From NCBI GenBank assembly GCA_035760665.1, contig DASTSN010000019.1:1-13376 (forward strand): a stretch of DNA of 13,376 nucleotides. Reading direction: 5' to 3'. Of this stretch, positions 1 through 7,721 are shown in pieces. Source of the stretch: DASTSN01 sp035760665 (GTDB taxonomy: Bacteria; Bacteroidota; Bacteroidia; Chitinophagales; Chitinophagaceae). The notes beneath the pieces are model-generated. The model ran no database searches, was not told the origin of the DNA, and worked only from the letters and a program-made list of their open reading frames with translations. The position numbers and the translations under genes were made by a program. The stretch's first letter is position 1. Each line of letters begins with the position of its first letter.

Positions 1-13
1 CCTGGGAATTTTA

Positions 14-241
14 TCAGTGCAGCGAAGCCATACTGCTGCTGTACGCCGATAAGGTAGGTTGAGCAGCCACAGGCTGTTCCTGTTTTTTTACAAGCGCCGC
101 ATCGTCGGAAGCGGTACCATTTAAACTGTAAAAAATAGAAGAACAAATGAAAATAGACAGTAAAAGGGCCACTACATAAACACAGGCAAAGAACAGGACC
201 GGGTGTAAGGCCCCCATGGGAGTAATTGTTTTGGCTTTCAT
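14..241 (-). CDS. Small single-pass membrane protein, hypothetical
   Basis: I do not recognise this family. From the ATG at 239-241 it encodes 75 residues: a short basic N-terminus (MKAKTITP), one strongly hydrophobic segment at about residues 13-37 (core PVLFFACVYVVALLLSIFI), then a polar, Ser/Ala/Gln-rich tail. It is probably a small inner-membrane protein. The frame stays open upstream to a TTG at 290-292, which would add 17 residues. I prefer the ATG because that TTG sits where the -33 box of a promoter would be, 18 bases before a TACTTTTT box. The gene is divergent from radC across a short AT-rich spacer and ends 13 bases inside the window edge. No homology can be claimed; the membrane segment is the only functional clue. 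It could be a conserved lineage-specific protein or, less likely, a chance frame. Confidence 0.5.
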   Translation of the reverse strand: MKAKTITPMGALHPVLFFACVYVVALLLSIFICSSIFYSLNGTASDDAALVKKQEQPVAAQPTLSAYSSSMASLH

Positions 242-261
242 GGATTTGAATTTTTCATTTT

Positions 262-292
262 CAAAAAAGTAAGGATTAAACCAGTTGGTCAA
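262..292 (-). promoter_or_regulatory. Possible promoter of the small membrane protein gene
   Basis: On the minus strand a TTG (292-290) is followed after 18 bases by TACTTTTT (271-264), one mismatch from the Bacteroidota -7 consensus TAnnTTTG. Transcription would begin near 257, leaving a leader of roughly 15 bases before the ATG at 241. This is a consensus match by eye in AT-rich DNA, so it is tentative. Confidence 0.3.
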
Positions 293-322
293 TTTCTAAC
301 AGGTTTTTCGATAGTGTTAAAA

Positions 323-353
323 TTGACAGAAATAAAATTATTTATTAAACTTG
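323..353 (+). promoter_or_regulatory. Possible radC promoter abutting the start codon
   Basis: TTG at 323-325, a 20-base spacer, then TAAACTTG at 346-353, which matches TAnnTTTG except at one position. Only four bases separate the box from the radC ATG at 358. By the known geometry of Bacteroidota promoters, transcription would start at or just before the ATG, giving a leaderless or nearly leaderless message. The same geometry recurs at folD. Confidence 0.45.
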
Positions 354-357
354 GTGC

Positions 358-1050
358 ATGCAAGAGCAGAAGTACTCAATTAAAAAATGGGCAAAAGACG
401 ATCGGCCACGAGAAAAATTACTATACAAGGGTCCGGAAAGCCTGAGTGATGCTGAACTGCTGGCTATCCTGATCAATCATGGTAATAAAGAAAAAACGGC
501 CGTTGACCTGGCCCGGGACGTATTAAAAGCGGGAAAAGACAGCCTCCAGGAACTTGGCAGGCAAAGCATTAAGGACCTGATGCAAATCAAAGGCATTGGC
601 GAGGCGAAAGCTGTAACCATTGCAGCAGCGCTGGAACTGGGCAGGAGAAGACAGGCCCTCGCTTCTCTGGAAAAACCGGTAGTCACCTCCAGCCATAGCA
701 TTGCTACCTACTTGCAGGCCAAACTGAAAGACTATCATTACGAAGTGTTTGCTGTGGTGTTCCTGAACAGGGCTAATAAAATCAATCACCTGCAAATCAT
801 CAGCCAGGGAGGCATCACCGGCACAGTTGCCGACCCGAGAATTATTTTAAAAAAAGCTCTGGAGGAAGAAGCTGTCAGCATCATCCTCTGCCATAACCAC
901 CCCTCCGGCAGCCTGCGGCCCAGCCGTGCCGATGAAGAGCTGACTGCAAAAATTAAAGAAGCGGCCCGTTTTTTTGACATCAAAGTACTGGATCACATCA
1001 TTGTAAGCGACGAAGGCTATTACAGCTTTGCCGATGAAGGATTGCTTTGA
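358..1050 (+). CDS. radC: RadC family JAB/MPN domain protein
   Basis: A 230-residue protein of normal RadC length. The N-terminal part carries the family opening (IKKWAKDDRPREKLLYKG, LSDAELLAILI). A helix-hairpin-helix with the GIG turn follows at residues 79-81 (QIKGIGEAKA). The C-terminal half is the JAB/MPN+ domain, with the complete JAMM metal-binding set: H179, H181 in HNHPSG, then S189 and D192. A glutamate in the EVFAVVFLN strand probably completes the site. The fold predicts a zinc-dependent peptidase-like or isopeptidase-like domain. RadC was historically linked to DNA repair, but its real activity is not established. The ATG at 358 fits the usual N-terminus of the family. The gene is divergent from the small membrane protein gene and convergent with the DUF3467 gene, whose stop is 31 bases away. 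Nothing appears broken; the assignment is secure, the function is not. Confidence 0.96.
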   Translation: MQEQKYSIKKWAKDDRPREKLLYKGPESLSDAELLAILINHGNKEKTAVDLARDVLKAGKDSLQELGRQSIKDLMQIKGIGEAKAVTIAAALELGRRRQALASLEKPVVTSSHSIATYLQAKLKDYHYEVFAVVFLNRANKINHLQIISQGGITGTVADPRIILKKALEEEAVSIILCHNHPSGSLRPSRADEELTAKIKEAARFFDIKVLDHIIVSDEGYYSFADEGLL

Positions 1051-1051
1051 A

Positions 1052-1079
1052 GCAGAACCGGCCGAGAATCTGCCTTTTC
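1052..1079. terminator. Weak candidate bidirectional terminator
   Basis: The 31-base gap between the convergent radC and DUF3467 stops contains a 5-bp inverted repeat, GCAGA (1052-1056) and TCTGC (1069-1073), with a 12-base loop and CTTTTC after it on the plus strand. The stem is short, so this is a weak call supported mainly by its position between two convergent genes. Confidence 0.25.
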
Positions 1080-1081
1080 AT

Positions 1082-1396
1082 TTAAGCCTGGGCTGTGGGA
1101 CCACCGAAATTGAACGGCAACTGGATTTCCTCCAGGTCTTTAATAGTGCCGTTGGCTGCCTCAAACCGGGCAATATTTTCCGTCAATGCCTTCATAAATC
1201 GTTTGGCATGCTGAGGCGTTAGGATGATTCTCGCTTTTACCTTGCTTTTTGGCGTTCCCGGCATCACGTTTACAAAATCAATGACAAATTCCGCATGCGA
1301 ATGGGTGATAATCGCCAGGTTTGCATATTCACCCTCTGCAATATCTTCTGAAATCTCTATGTTAAGCTGGTTGGGTTGATTAGAATCCTGATTCAT
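1082..1396 (-). CDS. DUF3467 family protein
   Basis: A 104-residue soluble protein, recognised as DUF3467, a family found in Bacteroidota and some other bacteria at about this length. It begins with a polar Asn/Gln-rich stretch (MNQDSNQPNQLNIEI), then the conserved core: an EGEYANLAIITHSHAEFVIDF segment (part shown), the VMPGTPKSKVKARIILTP region, and the AKRFMKALTENI helix. It ends with a short disordered tail (FNFGGPTAQA). There is no signal peptide or membrane segment, so it is predicted to be cytoplasmic. The function of the family is unknown, and no catalytic residues can be pointed to. The ATG at 1394-1396 is the only sensible start. It is a single gene, convergent with radC. The 214-base region upstream includes an 8-bp inverted repeat 50 bases before the start. 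The family call rests on recalled sequence pattern and is fairly secure. Confidence 0.85.
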   Translation of the reverse strand: MNQDSNQPNQLNIEISEDIAEGEYANLAIITHSHAEFVIDFVNVMPGTPKSKVKARIILTPQHAKRFMKALTENIARFEAANGTIKDLEEIQLPFNFGGPTAQA

Positions 1397-1445
1397 ACTT
1401 TTTTTATTCAGTAATATAAGATAAAAATACAGCTTTTACCCCTCA

Positions 1446-1473
1446 CTCATTTTGAATATTGTGTAAAAATGAG
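1446..1473. repeat. 8-bp inverted repeat upstream of the DUF3467 gene
   Basis: CTCATTTT (1446-1453) and AAAATGAG (1466-1473) are perfect inverted copies around a 12-base AT-rich centre. The repeat lies about 50 bases upstream of the DUF3467 start. It could be an operator for a dimeric regulator, or a hairpin in the leader; it lacks a GC-rich stem and a T-run, so it does not look like a terminator. Confidence 0.35.
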
Positions 1474-1550
1474 ATACAGAAAAGAGAAATAAGAAAAAGA
1501 CGATAATATAATTTCACTATAAAAGAATTAGCAACGTAGAAATAAATTAC

Positions 1551-1584
1551 AAGAGGCTGGTTCAAAAAATTGAGCCAGCCTCTT
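1551..1584. terminator. Terminator hairpin of the susC-susD-lipoprotein operon
   Basis: A 14-bp stem pairs AAGAGGCTGGTTCA (1551-1564) with TGAGCCAGCCTCTT (1571-1584), with one G-U pair and a six-base A-rich loop. Six more base pairs can form outside it after a single bulged base (1545-1550 with 1586-1591). It lies 26 bases past the lipoprotein stop on the minus strand, where it should end the operon. The symmetric stem could also stop plus-strand transcription. The T-run after the stem is poor on both strands. Confidence 0.75.
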
Positions 1585-1610
1585 TGTAATTACTGTTAAG
1601 TTGATAGTTA

Positions 1611-2642
1611 TCAATAAAACACCCGCACTTGTACTGGATGATAGGTATACTTTTCCTTTACGTTGAAGTTTCGGCTTTGTGTACCTCCACCAGAAACTGG
1701 AGCAGTTAAAGTAACATTGTAGCTTACTTCAAATGTACGATCTCCATTATTGTTGAACACGAACTTATTAGATAAGTCATTTGTGAAAGTGGCATTCAAA
1801 TCACTTCCGTTTCTGGTATCAAAAACACCATCAACTGTACCAGAAGCATTCAAATGAAAGGTAGGATACAACAGAGAATACCGTGGTGCCGTTGTTCCAC
1901 TGGTTAAATTATTCACAAAAGTGCTTAATCCTGCTGAGGAACCTGTCAAACCGACATAGTATTCATCAATAAATGAAAGATAATTAGGATCATCTATTGA
2001 TGCAGGTCTTCCGTATGTAAAAGCAAGATCATCCAGCAATACTGGTTTTGTATTCTTTTCTATTTGTAAGAATCCAAGGGGATCTGTGACTGTCGTTTCA
2101 ACCATATAACGGCCATAATATTTTCCAGGATAAAGGAAAACTTCAACCTGCTTTGCATTACTACTTACAACACCCTGATCTGCATCATCGATGGTAAATA
2201 CAACAGAATAATAAGAAGCTGGATCAAGATTCGTTTTGTTAACATGAAACAAAATGGGTACATCCTTTTCCGTTCCATCAAATGCAGGTATATCTACGGT
2301 GCTTGGGATTGTTAGTGCCCCGGCGGGAAGAGGATCACCCGAACCATTTGATGCAGAAATAGAAAGTTTTAAAGTACCATTTAGTTTTTTTGATCGAGGT
2401 TGTGCAATGTGTACACTGAAGAATTTTACATCTTCATCGGGCCCTGTAAAATCAAAATTTGCAAATGGAGCGTATCCGAATCCAATTACATGATTATCCT
2501 GATCAATATACTCATCTTCGAGGATACTAATAACAACACTGCCGGAATCTGTACGCAATCCGGCCCAATCATTCTTTGATTTCACGCAAGCTGTAAATAC
2601 AGACATTACGACAAAAAGAAAAATTAACTGTATTAAACGCAT
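1611..2642 (-). CDS. SusE-like surface lipoprotein with DUF1735 (BT_3987-type) domain
   Basis: A 343-residue predicted outer-membrane lipoprotein. Residues 1-19 form a lipoprotein signal peptide (MRLIQLIFLFVVMSVFTAC) with C19 as the lipidated cysteine. Residues after it (VKSKNDW) do not show the acidic run often linked with surface export. Residues from about 90 to 175 look like the DUF1735/BT_3987 N-terminal domain: GTLKLSISASNG, PSTVDIPAFDGTEKDVPILF and the YYSVVFTIDDAD segment. The C-terminal half is beta-rich and not clearly assignable; it ends in VRVFY. It is the last gene of the operon, 42 bases downstream of the susD-like gene, with the terminator hairpin just after it. In such operons this slot usually encodes an accessory ligand-binding lipoprotein on the cell surface. 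The ligand is unknown, and no catalytic site is visible. The DUF1735 call is from pattern and moderately sure. Confidence 0.8.
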   Translation of the reverse strand: MRLIQLIFLFVVMSVFTACVKSKNDWAGLRTDSGSVVISILEDEYIDQDNHVIGFGYAPFANFDFTGPDEDVKFFSVHIAQPRSKKLNGTLKLSISASNGSGDPLPAGALTIPSTVDIPAFDGTEKDVPILFHVNKTNLDPASYYSVVFTIDDADQGVVSSNAKQVEVFLYPGKYYGRYMVETTVTDPLGFLQIEKNTKPVLLDDLAFTYGRPASIDDPNYLSFIDEYYVGLTGSSAGLSTFVNNLTSGTTAPRYSLLYPTFHLNASGTVDGVFDTRNGSDLNATFTNDLSNKFVFNNNGDRTFEVSYNVTLTAPVSGGGTQSRNFNVKEKYTYHPVQVRVFY

Positions 2643-2684
2643 AAAATTATTTTTAAAAATTTACAATCAAAACGTCACTATCTC

Positions 2685-4322
2685 TTAGTTATTAGCATCC
2701 CAAAAAATAGGACTTGACTGTACCTGATCAATTCCTTTTGGAACATTATTACCATTGGTGATGAATTCTATTTGAGGATAAAGCATCCGCAATGGCTCAT
2801 CTGTACTCGAAGCAGCAGTTTGCGACCTCGGATCAAGTGGAATACTGTAATACGTATGCCCCGTGACTTTAGTAACAGACGATTTACGATAGTCGGTCCA
2901 CGCTTCCAAACCATTGATGTGCGTAAAAGCCACCCATTTCTGAACTAAGATAGCCCTTAGCTTATCTGTACTGGCATCCCAATTTACATTCTCAATAGGC
3001 TGTGCTATGTAAGCAGCAAAAGCAGCATCAGCTTCAGCATTGGCTGCATTATTAGCAATATTTGTTACGCCTGCGGTGTAACACATGTTACGTACAAGGC
3101 GGAAATGTGCCTGAACGCCAGCTTCATATAAAGTCTTTGGATCTCCTAAAGCGGAAAGTGCCGGATACTTTTGAACAGCTTCTGCCTGAAGCAGTTTGGA
3201 TTCTGCCAGGGTAAAAACTACCAAAGGACCTGTAGCGCTTCCAGTTACGCCTTTCTGGATGTAGAAGGGTCCCATTGCGGATGAATTTCCCGTCGCAGCG
3301 CCGGAACCTGCTCCAAAGGGTACTCCATCATAGCTGTAAGAGGAAGCCGTTGAAGGCCAGGTTGGTAGAGGTGCTGTTACTTGTGCACCGTCGGGCCATG
3401 CAAGTCCCTGCAACCTGTAGTCATCATTTGTACTTTTCAACCACTGAATAATCACCTTATTCATCTTCCGGTATTGATGATTCCCCTGCACAGTGTTAGA
3501 CTCATTATAGCCATATGTAGAATAGTAAGGATTCAACTTACCACTTGAAACAGCGTATCCTGGTTGGCAAAGAACATTTTTATCAAGATATCCCAAAGCA
3601 GCAGTTGATTGTATGTTGCTTACAATGTAAGCATCCCTGTCCCCCATAAAATCCTGATGCAATAACAAGCGTAGTTTCAGCGTATTGGCAAAATGAATCC
3701 AATCAGTTTTATTTAAACCAAAATAGATATCCTGTTTTGCCTCTAGCGTACCCATTGCCGGCCATGTGGCATTCTGCATATTGGCCATTGCCTGATCCAA
3801 CCGCACAATCAGTGAATCATATACATCTTTGGCATTTGTGTATTTGGGTGAAAGGTTGGCAACATCATGAACTGCATCAGTAAACGGAATATCACCATAT
3901 GTATCCACTAGGCGGGCATAGTTATAACATTCCATGACCATTGCCGGGTCTTTCCAAAAACCTACACCATCAGCATCGGCTCTTTCAATTACTTTCTGAA
4001 AATCATAAATGTTATCATATACGCCTGACCACCAGTCGAAGTCATTGTTCGTTACAACGTACGTCTTTTCATTTCCACCTCCTGTGTAGCTGGTGCTATG
4101 GCCGTAAAGTCCGCTCCATCCTCCGACGACTACATGAATGCTGCTGGTGACTTGGTTTCTTGCCGTGTTGTTGAGTGCCCCTGTAATGAGGTACTGCGCT
4201 TTTGATGCAGTAAGATTATTAGGATCTGTATTCACATCAAGAAACTTTTTGCACCCGCTGAATGCAGCCGCAACCGGTAACGATGCGATTATCCAGAAAA
4301 ATTTATTATTAAACAATTTCAT
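2685..4322 (-). CDS. SusD/RagB-like outer-membrane lipoprotein
   Basis: A 545-residue protein of typical SusD-family length. It has a lipoprotein signal peptide ending at C24 (FSGC), followed at once by KKFLDVNTDPNNLT, a signature opening of the SusD-like_2 subgroup. The body has the helical TPR-like regions of the family, for example the MVMECYNYARLVDTYGDIPF stretch and the FTLAESKLLQAEAVQKY helix. It should sit on the outer face of the outer membrane as a hinged lid over SusC and bind the substrate. It lies 25 bases downstream of the susC-like gene and 42 upstream of the lipoprotein gene, so the three are surely one transcript. Intact, ATG start at 4320-4322. The substrate cannot be read from the sequence: SusD-like_2 proteins occur both in glycan loci and in peptide-uptake pairs such as RagAB. 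Confidence 0.95.
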   Translation of the reverse strand: MKLFNNKFFWIIASLPVAAAFSGCKKFLDVNTDPNNLTASKAQYLITGALNNTARNQVTSSIHVVVGGWSGLYGHSTSYTGGGNEKTYVVTNNDFDWWSGVYDNIYDFQKVIERADADGVGFWKDPAMVMECYNYARLVDTYGDIPFTDAVHDVANLSPKYTNAKDVYDSLIVRLDQAMANMQNATWPAMGTLEAKQDIYFGLNKTDWIHFANTLKLRLLLHQDFMGDRDAYIVSNIQSTAALGYLDKNVLCQPGYAVSSGKLNPYYSTYGYNESNTVQGNHQYRKMNKVIIQWLKSTNDDYRLQGLAWPDGAQVTAPLPTWPSTASSYSYDGVPFGAGSGAATGNSSAMGPFYIQKGVTGSATGPLVVFTLAESKLLQAEAVQKYPALSALGDPKTLYEAGVQAHFRLVRNMCYTAGVTNIANNAANAEADAAFAAYIAQPIENVNWDASTDKLRAILVQKWVAFTHINGLEAWTDYRKSSVTKVTGHTYYSIPLDPRSQTAASSTDEPLRMLYPQIEFITNGNNVPKGIDQVQSSPIFWDANN

Positions 4323-4347
4323 TTTCGAAAATTTTTAATATTAACAT

Positions 4348-7300
4348 TTAGAAAACAACCTTTATTGTTCCTCCGAACTGACGTGTAGGAGGTGTATTTG
4401 CCGTTGTATTGATACCGATACTATTTCCATTCGTATTCGAAAACTCTGGATCAGTAAACCAGTTATCCGCTGCTAACCAGGTCTTCAAATTACGGCCCCA
4501 TGCTGTAAGACTTAAGCCTTTCACAACATTACCCAGTTTGCCAAGTTTTTGCATGTCAAAATCGTAAGTCAGTGAAACTACCCGAAGCTTCCAGAAATCA
4601 CCAGAGCTGTAAAATATTTCACCAACATTATGCAAGCTGGAACCGTTACTCAAATCACCAAAACCATAATATGTACCATAGTATTGGGATGCGGCATAGC
4701 TTGTATTTGGCAAATACTTTCCACTTCCTGCATCGTAAACAACTGAATTGGGCCAAAGGAACTGCTGACGACCATAGATGGTACTTATTGCAGAAGTTCC
4801 GGTAAACATCATGTCTTCACCCAATGCGTTATAAATAACATAGTCACCGCGATATTCTGCATTAGCAGCCAGAGTAAAACCTTTCCAGGATACATTGAAG
4901 TTAACACCTAAAAGTTGCTTTGGCATAGTATTACCAACTCCTTCCAAACCTGATGCTTTGGTAGGCCAGCCTGTTGACGGATCTACGATGACCTGGCCAG
5001 TCGCAGGATCCCTGTTAAAGTAAGTAACTTTCAAGTAGGGAAACATTTGATTCAGTTCAGCATTCAAGTTCAAATTTCCACCTGTTTGATATTGCAGTGA
5101 AGTAAATCCATCAACATATAATGCTGATACTTTATTTGTATTGTAAGTGTAATTGAAATCTAAATTAACATTCCAGTCACGGTTCCGCACTAAATTCATT
5201 TTTAATTCAGCATCTAATCCATGATTATCTACCTTGGCGGCATTTGTCAAAATTGACTGGATACCTGTTGCCGGTGAAACTGAGGCACTGAGAATTTGCT
5301 GGTCAGCTATTTGCCTGTAATACGAAGCCTCTACCGTAATCCTGTTTTTCAGGAAAGCTAATTCCAGACCAATTTCAGAGGAGGCAACCTTCTCTGCAGT
5401 TAAGGATGAGAATGGTAAAGAACCACCTGCACCCATACCTATCAAACCAGAGAAAGGAAAGCCTGCGGCAAACCCATAGGTTTGATCAAGATTGTACGGA
5501 CCTATGTTATCATTACGATTGGTGTTGTAGCTTGCCCGTATTTTAGCATAGCTAAGGATATTGCTCTTATAATTAAGAGCATCCAGTACTGAAAAAGAGA
5601 CATCACCACCCCATGTTGTATATTGATACAATTTGGAATCACGACCCTCTTTGTAAAATACCGAAGTCCAGTCATGGCGGGCTGTTCCATGTAAAAACAG
5701 GTAATTCTTATACCCAAGAGTAGCATCTAAATAAACACCTGTTTTTCTCTGCTCAGACCTCGAATCCGATCCGCTGTACAAACCTGTTGCTGAGTTAACT
5801 AGGTTAAAATAGTCAGGGAAAGTTAGCGCCGAGGTTGAAACACCAATATTTTTACCTCTCCGTATCTGAACGTTATCGCCCAAAATTGCTTTCAGGGAAA
5901 AATCACCAAAATTCTTATTATAGGATGCAAAGGCATCTCCATTAATCCGGTTTCCGTTACTGTATCCTTCACTCATACTTCCAGCAATTGTAGATCTTGC
6001 TTTATAGAAACCAGCTCCCGTTAAGATATAGTCATAATCCCTGTTATATCCTACTAAGTAAGCACCGCTTGTACTTGTTGCCCACGTATTAAATGTGTAT
6101 GGGTTGCCAGTATTTGTAGTTACACCTTCGGTATTAGCTATCCCAATCCGTACATTTAAATTAAGCGCCTCGTTGACTTTATATTTAGCTGTAATGTTTC
6201 CATTAAAATAATTATTCTTTCCAAGAGAGCGGTTATTATCCAGCAGCCAGTAAGGGTTGTAATAATAATCATTGAAATAACCGTTGAGATCGCCAAACTT
6301 ATTGTTCTTCCAATCCTTGAAATCATTAATAGGAATCCAACCCGGTACATTCAGTGAGTAAAAATAGAAATCGGTAGTAGTCCTGTCCGTTTTATCCCAG
6401 GTGTAGGTCGCATCAAAACTAATAGTGAGACGTTTATATGTATTAGACGCATTTAACCGCAAAGCATTTCTTTCATAATTATCGCCTGGAACGATACCCG
6501 CAGTCTGTACTCTTTGATAAGAAGTATAGATGTTGCTAGCTTCATTACCTGCTCTGTATGAAATGTCTGTTTGATTGGTTTGACCGGTATTCCAAATTCC
6601 TTCTCTAACACCCGGAACAAAAGAATAAGGATATGTAAGATAAGATCCGTCCTGCAAAGCACGTCCCGGGTAACGAGTACTACCATCAAAAGCATCACCA
6701 TATTGCTGATTTTCCGCCGGATGATAGTCTTCATGTGGATTAGCTCCATATGCAGAACCTGAACCAAAACCCTGCTGAAATTTCGGCAAGTACGCAAGTT
6801 GTTCCACATTGTAAGAGTGGGTCAATGTGATTTCTGGTCTTTTACTACCCTTTTTTGTATTGATGATAATAGCACCGTTCACACCATCTGAACCGAACAG
6901 CGTTGCAGCCTGTCCACCTTTCATGACGCTCACACTTTCCACATCATTTGGGTTGATGTAGTTTAATGTGTTGGCAGGAACGGCTACTCCATCCAATACC
7001 ACTAAAGCAGTGTTATCTCCCGTCATAGAACGAAGACCACGCAATACAATGCGAGGAGATGCATTGACAGAGGCGCTGGTGTTGTAAACCACCAAACCCG
7101 AAACTTTGTTAGTTAAAGCTTGGGCAAGACTGAATGATTTGCCTTCAGTTAACGAATTCGCAGAAATTGTTGCGGTAGAATACCCAATTTCTTTGGGCCG
7201 ACGTTTGATTCCAAGGGCAGTTGTTACAACAACTTCCTGCAATGAGGAACTAACAGTTTTTAGTGTTGCCTGAATGGCCGCACCTGTTCCTACTTTAAAT

Positions 7301-7539
7301 TCATTCGTTTCAAACCCCTGGGCACTAATAACAAGTATATCCCCAGTTTTAGCACTAATCGAAAATCTGCCATCAGCGTCGGCAGAAGCACCTTGTTTTG
7401 TTCCTTTAATTATAACAGTGGCAAAAGGGACCGGTTCCCCTTTATCATCTGTTACTTTCCCGGTAATTGATCGGGTTTGTCCAAATGCCAATGAACAAAG
7501 CAACATCAGCACTGGAAGCAGTGATGCGATTTTTCTCAT
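4348..7539 (-). CDS. SusC/RagA-family TonB-dependent outer-membrane transporter
   Basis: A 1,063-residue TonB-linked channel, standard SusC length. Residues 1-20 are a signal peptide (MRKIASLLPVLMLLCSLAFG). Residues 24-95 form a carboxypeptidase-regulatory-like domain (ITGKVTDDKGEPVPFATV). A TonB-box-like LQEVVVTT is at 100-107, and a plug domain follows at about 112-235 (VSGLVVYN, IVLRGLRS, VLDGVAVP, VESVSVMKGGQAATLFG). The rest is a 22-stranded-type barrel ending in the aromatic TIKVVF expected for outer-membrane barrels. The frame is open 16 codons further up, but only the ATG at 7537-7539 gives a proper signal peptide. There is no STN/secretin-like domain before the regulatory domain, so control by an anti-sigma factor is not suggested. 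It should import an oligomeric substrate with the SusD-like lipoprotein, powered by TonB-ExbBD. Ligand unknown. Confidence 0.96.
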   Translation of the reverse strand: MRKIASLLPVLMLLCSLAFGQTRSITGKVTDDKGEPVPFATVIIKGTKQGASADADGRFSISAKTGDILVISAQGFETNEFKVGTGAAIQATLKTVSSSLQEVVVTTALGIKRRPKEIGYSTATISANSLTEGKSFSLAQALTNKVSGLVVYNTSASVNASPRIVLRGLRSMTGDNTALVVLDGVAVPANTLNYINPNDVESVSVMKGGQAATLFGSDGVNGAIIINTKKGSKRPEITLTHSYNVEQLAYLPKFQQGFGSGSAYGANPHEDYHPAENQQYGDAFDGSTRYPGRALQDGSYLTYPYSFVPGVREGIWNTGQTNQTDISYRAGNEASNIYTSYQRVQTAGIVPGDNYERNALRLNASNTYKRLTISFDATYTWDKTDRTTTDFYFYSLNVPGWIPINDFKDWKNNKFGDLNGYFNDYYYNPYWLLDNNRSLGKNNYFNGNITAKYKVNEALNLNVRIGIANTEGVTTNTGNPYTFNTWATSTSGAYLVGYNRDYDYILTGAGFYKARSTIAGSMSEGYSNGNRINGDAFASYNKNFGDFSLKAILGDNVQIRRGKNIGVSTSALTFPDYFNLVNSATGLYSGSDSRSEQRKTGVYLDATLGYKNYLFLHGTARHDWTSVFYKEGRDSKLYQYTTWGGDVSFSVLDALNYKSNILSYAKIRASYNTNRNDNIGPYNLDQTYGFAAGFPFSGLIGMGAGGSLPFSSLTAEKVASSEIGLELAFLKNRITVEASYYRQIADQQILSASVSPATGIQSILTNAAKVDNHGLDAELKMNLVRNRDWNVNLDFNYTYNTNKVSALYVDGFTSLQYQTGGNLNLNAELNQMFPYLKVTYFNRDPATGQVIVDPSTGWPTKASGLEGVGNTMPKQLLGVNFNVSWKGFTLAANAEYRGDYVIYNALGEDMMFTGTSAISTIYGRQQFLWPNSVVYDAGSGKYLPNTSYAASQYYGTYYGFGDLSNGSSLHNVGEIFYSSGDFWKLRVVSLTYDFDMQKLGKLGNVVKGLSLTAWGRNLKTWLAADNWFTDPEFSNTNGNSIGINTTANTPPTRQFGGTIKVVF

Positions 7540-7602
7540 GTGAACGTTAATTTTGATTTTAGAACTTAGTTTCGCAAAGCCGTCCATTTCAATGAGTCAG
7601 GA

Positions 7603-7631
7603 CATGAAATAAGACGCCTTAACCATGAAAT
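7603..7631. repeat. Direct repeat of an 8-mer upstream of the susC-like gene
   Basis: CATGAAAT occurs at 7603-7610 and again at 7624-7631, 21 bases apart, which is two helical turns, and 64-92 bases before the susC start. A near-inverted copy (CATTTCAATG) lies at 7585-7594. The arrangement could bind a regulator on one DNA face. I found no clear TAnnTTTG promoter with proper spacing in the 182-base region between the HhH gene and susC, so how the operon is started is not visible. Confidence 0.35.
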
Positions 7632-7721
7632 TTGCTGCCTAAGATAAATTTTTTTTTAACAAAAGCTTAAAATAGATGGATTTTTTCAACCATATATGCA
7701 TCGTAGATACAAATAGTATTT

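Noticed and set aside
1028..1222. 64-codon plus-strand frame spanning the radC end and DUF3467 gene
   Set aside because: It overlaps two real genes in the wrong frame and matches no family.
6453..6809. 118-codon open frame on the minus strand inside susC
   Set aside because: It is an out-of-frame shadow within the intact SusC barrel region.
7540..7587. 16-codon N-terminal extension of SusC
   Set aside because: It would put a polar, basic stretch before the signal peptide; the ATG at 7537-7539 gives a normal exported protein.
7681..7720. Palindromes CATATATG and ATGCAT and a small hairpin after the HhH gene as a terminator
   Set aside because: The stems are four to eight AT-rich bases without a T-run, so they do not support a terminator call.
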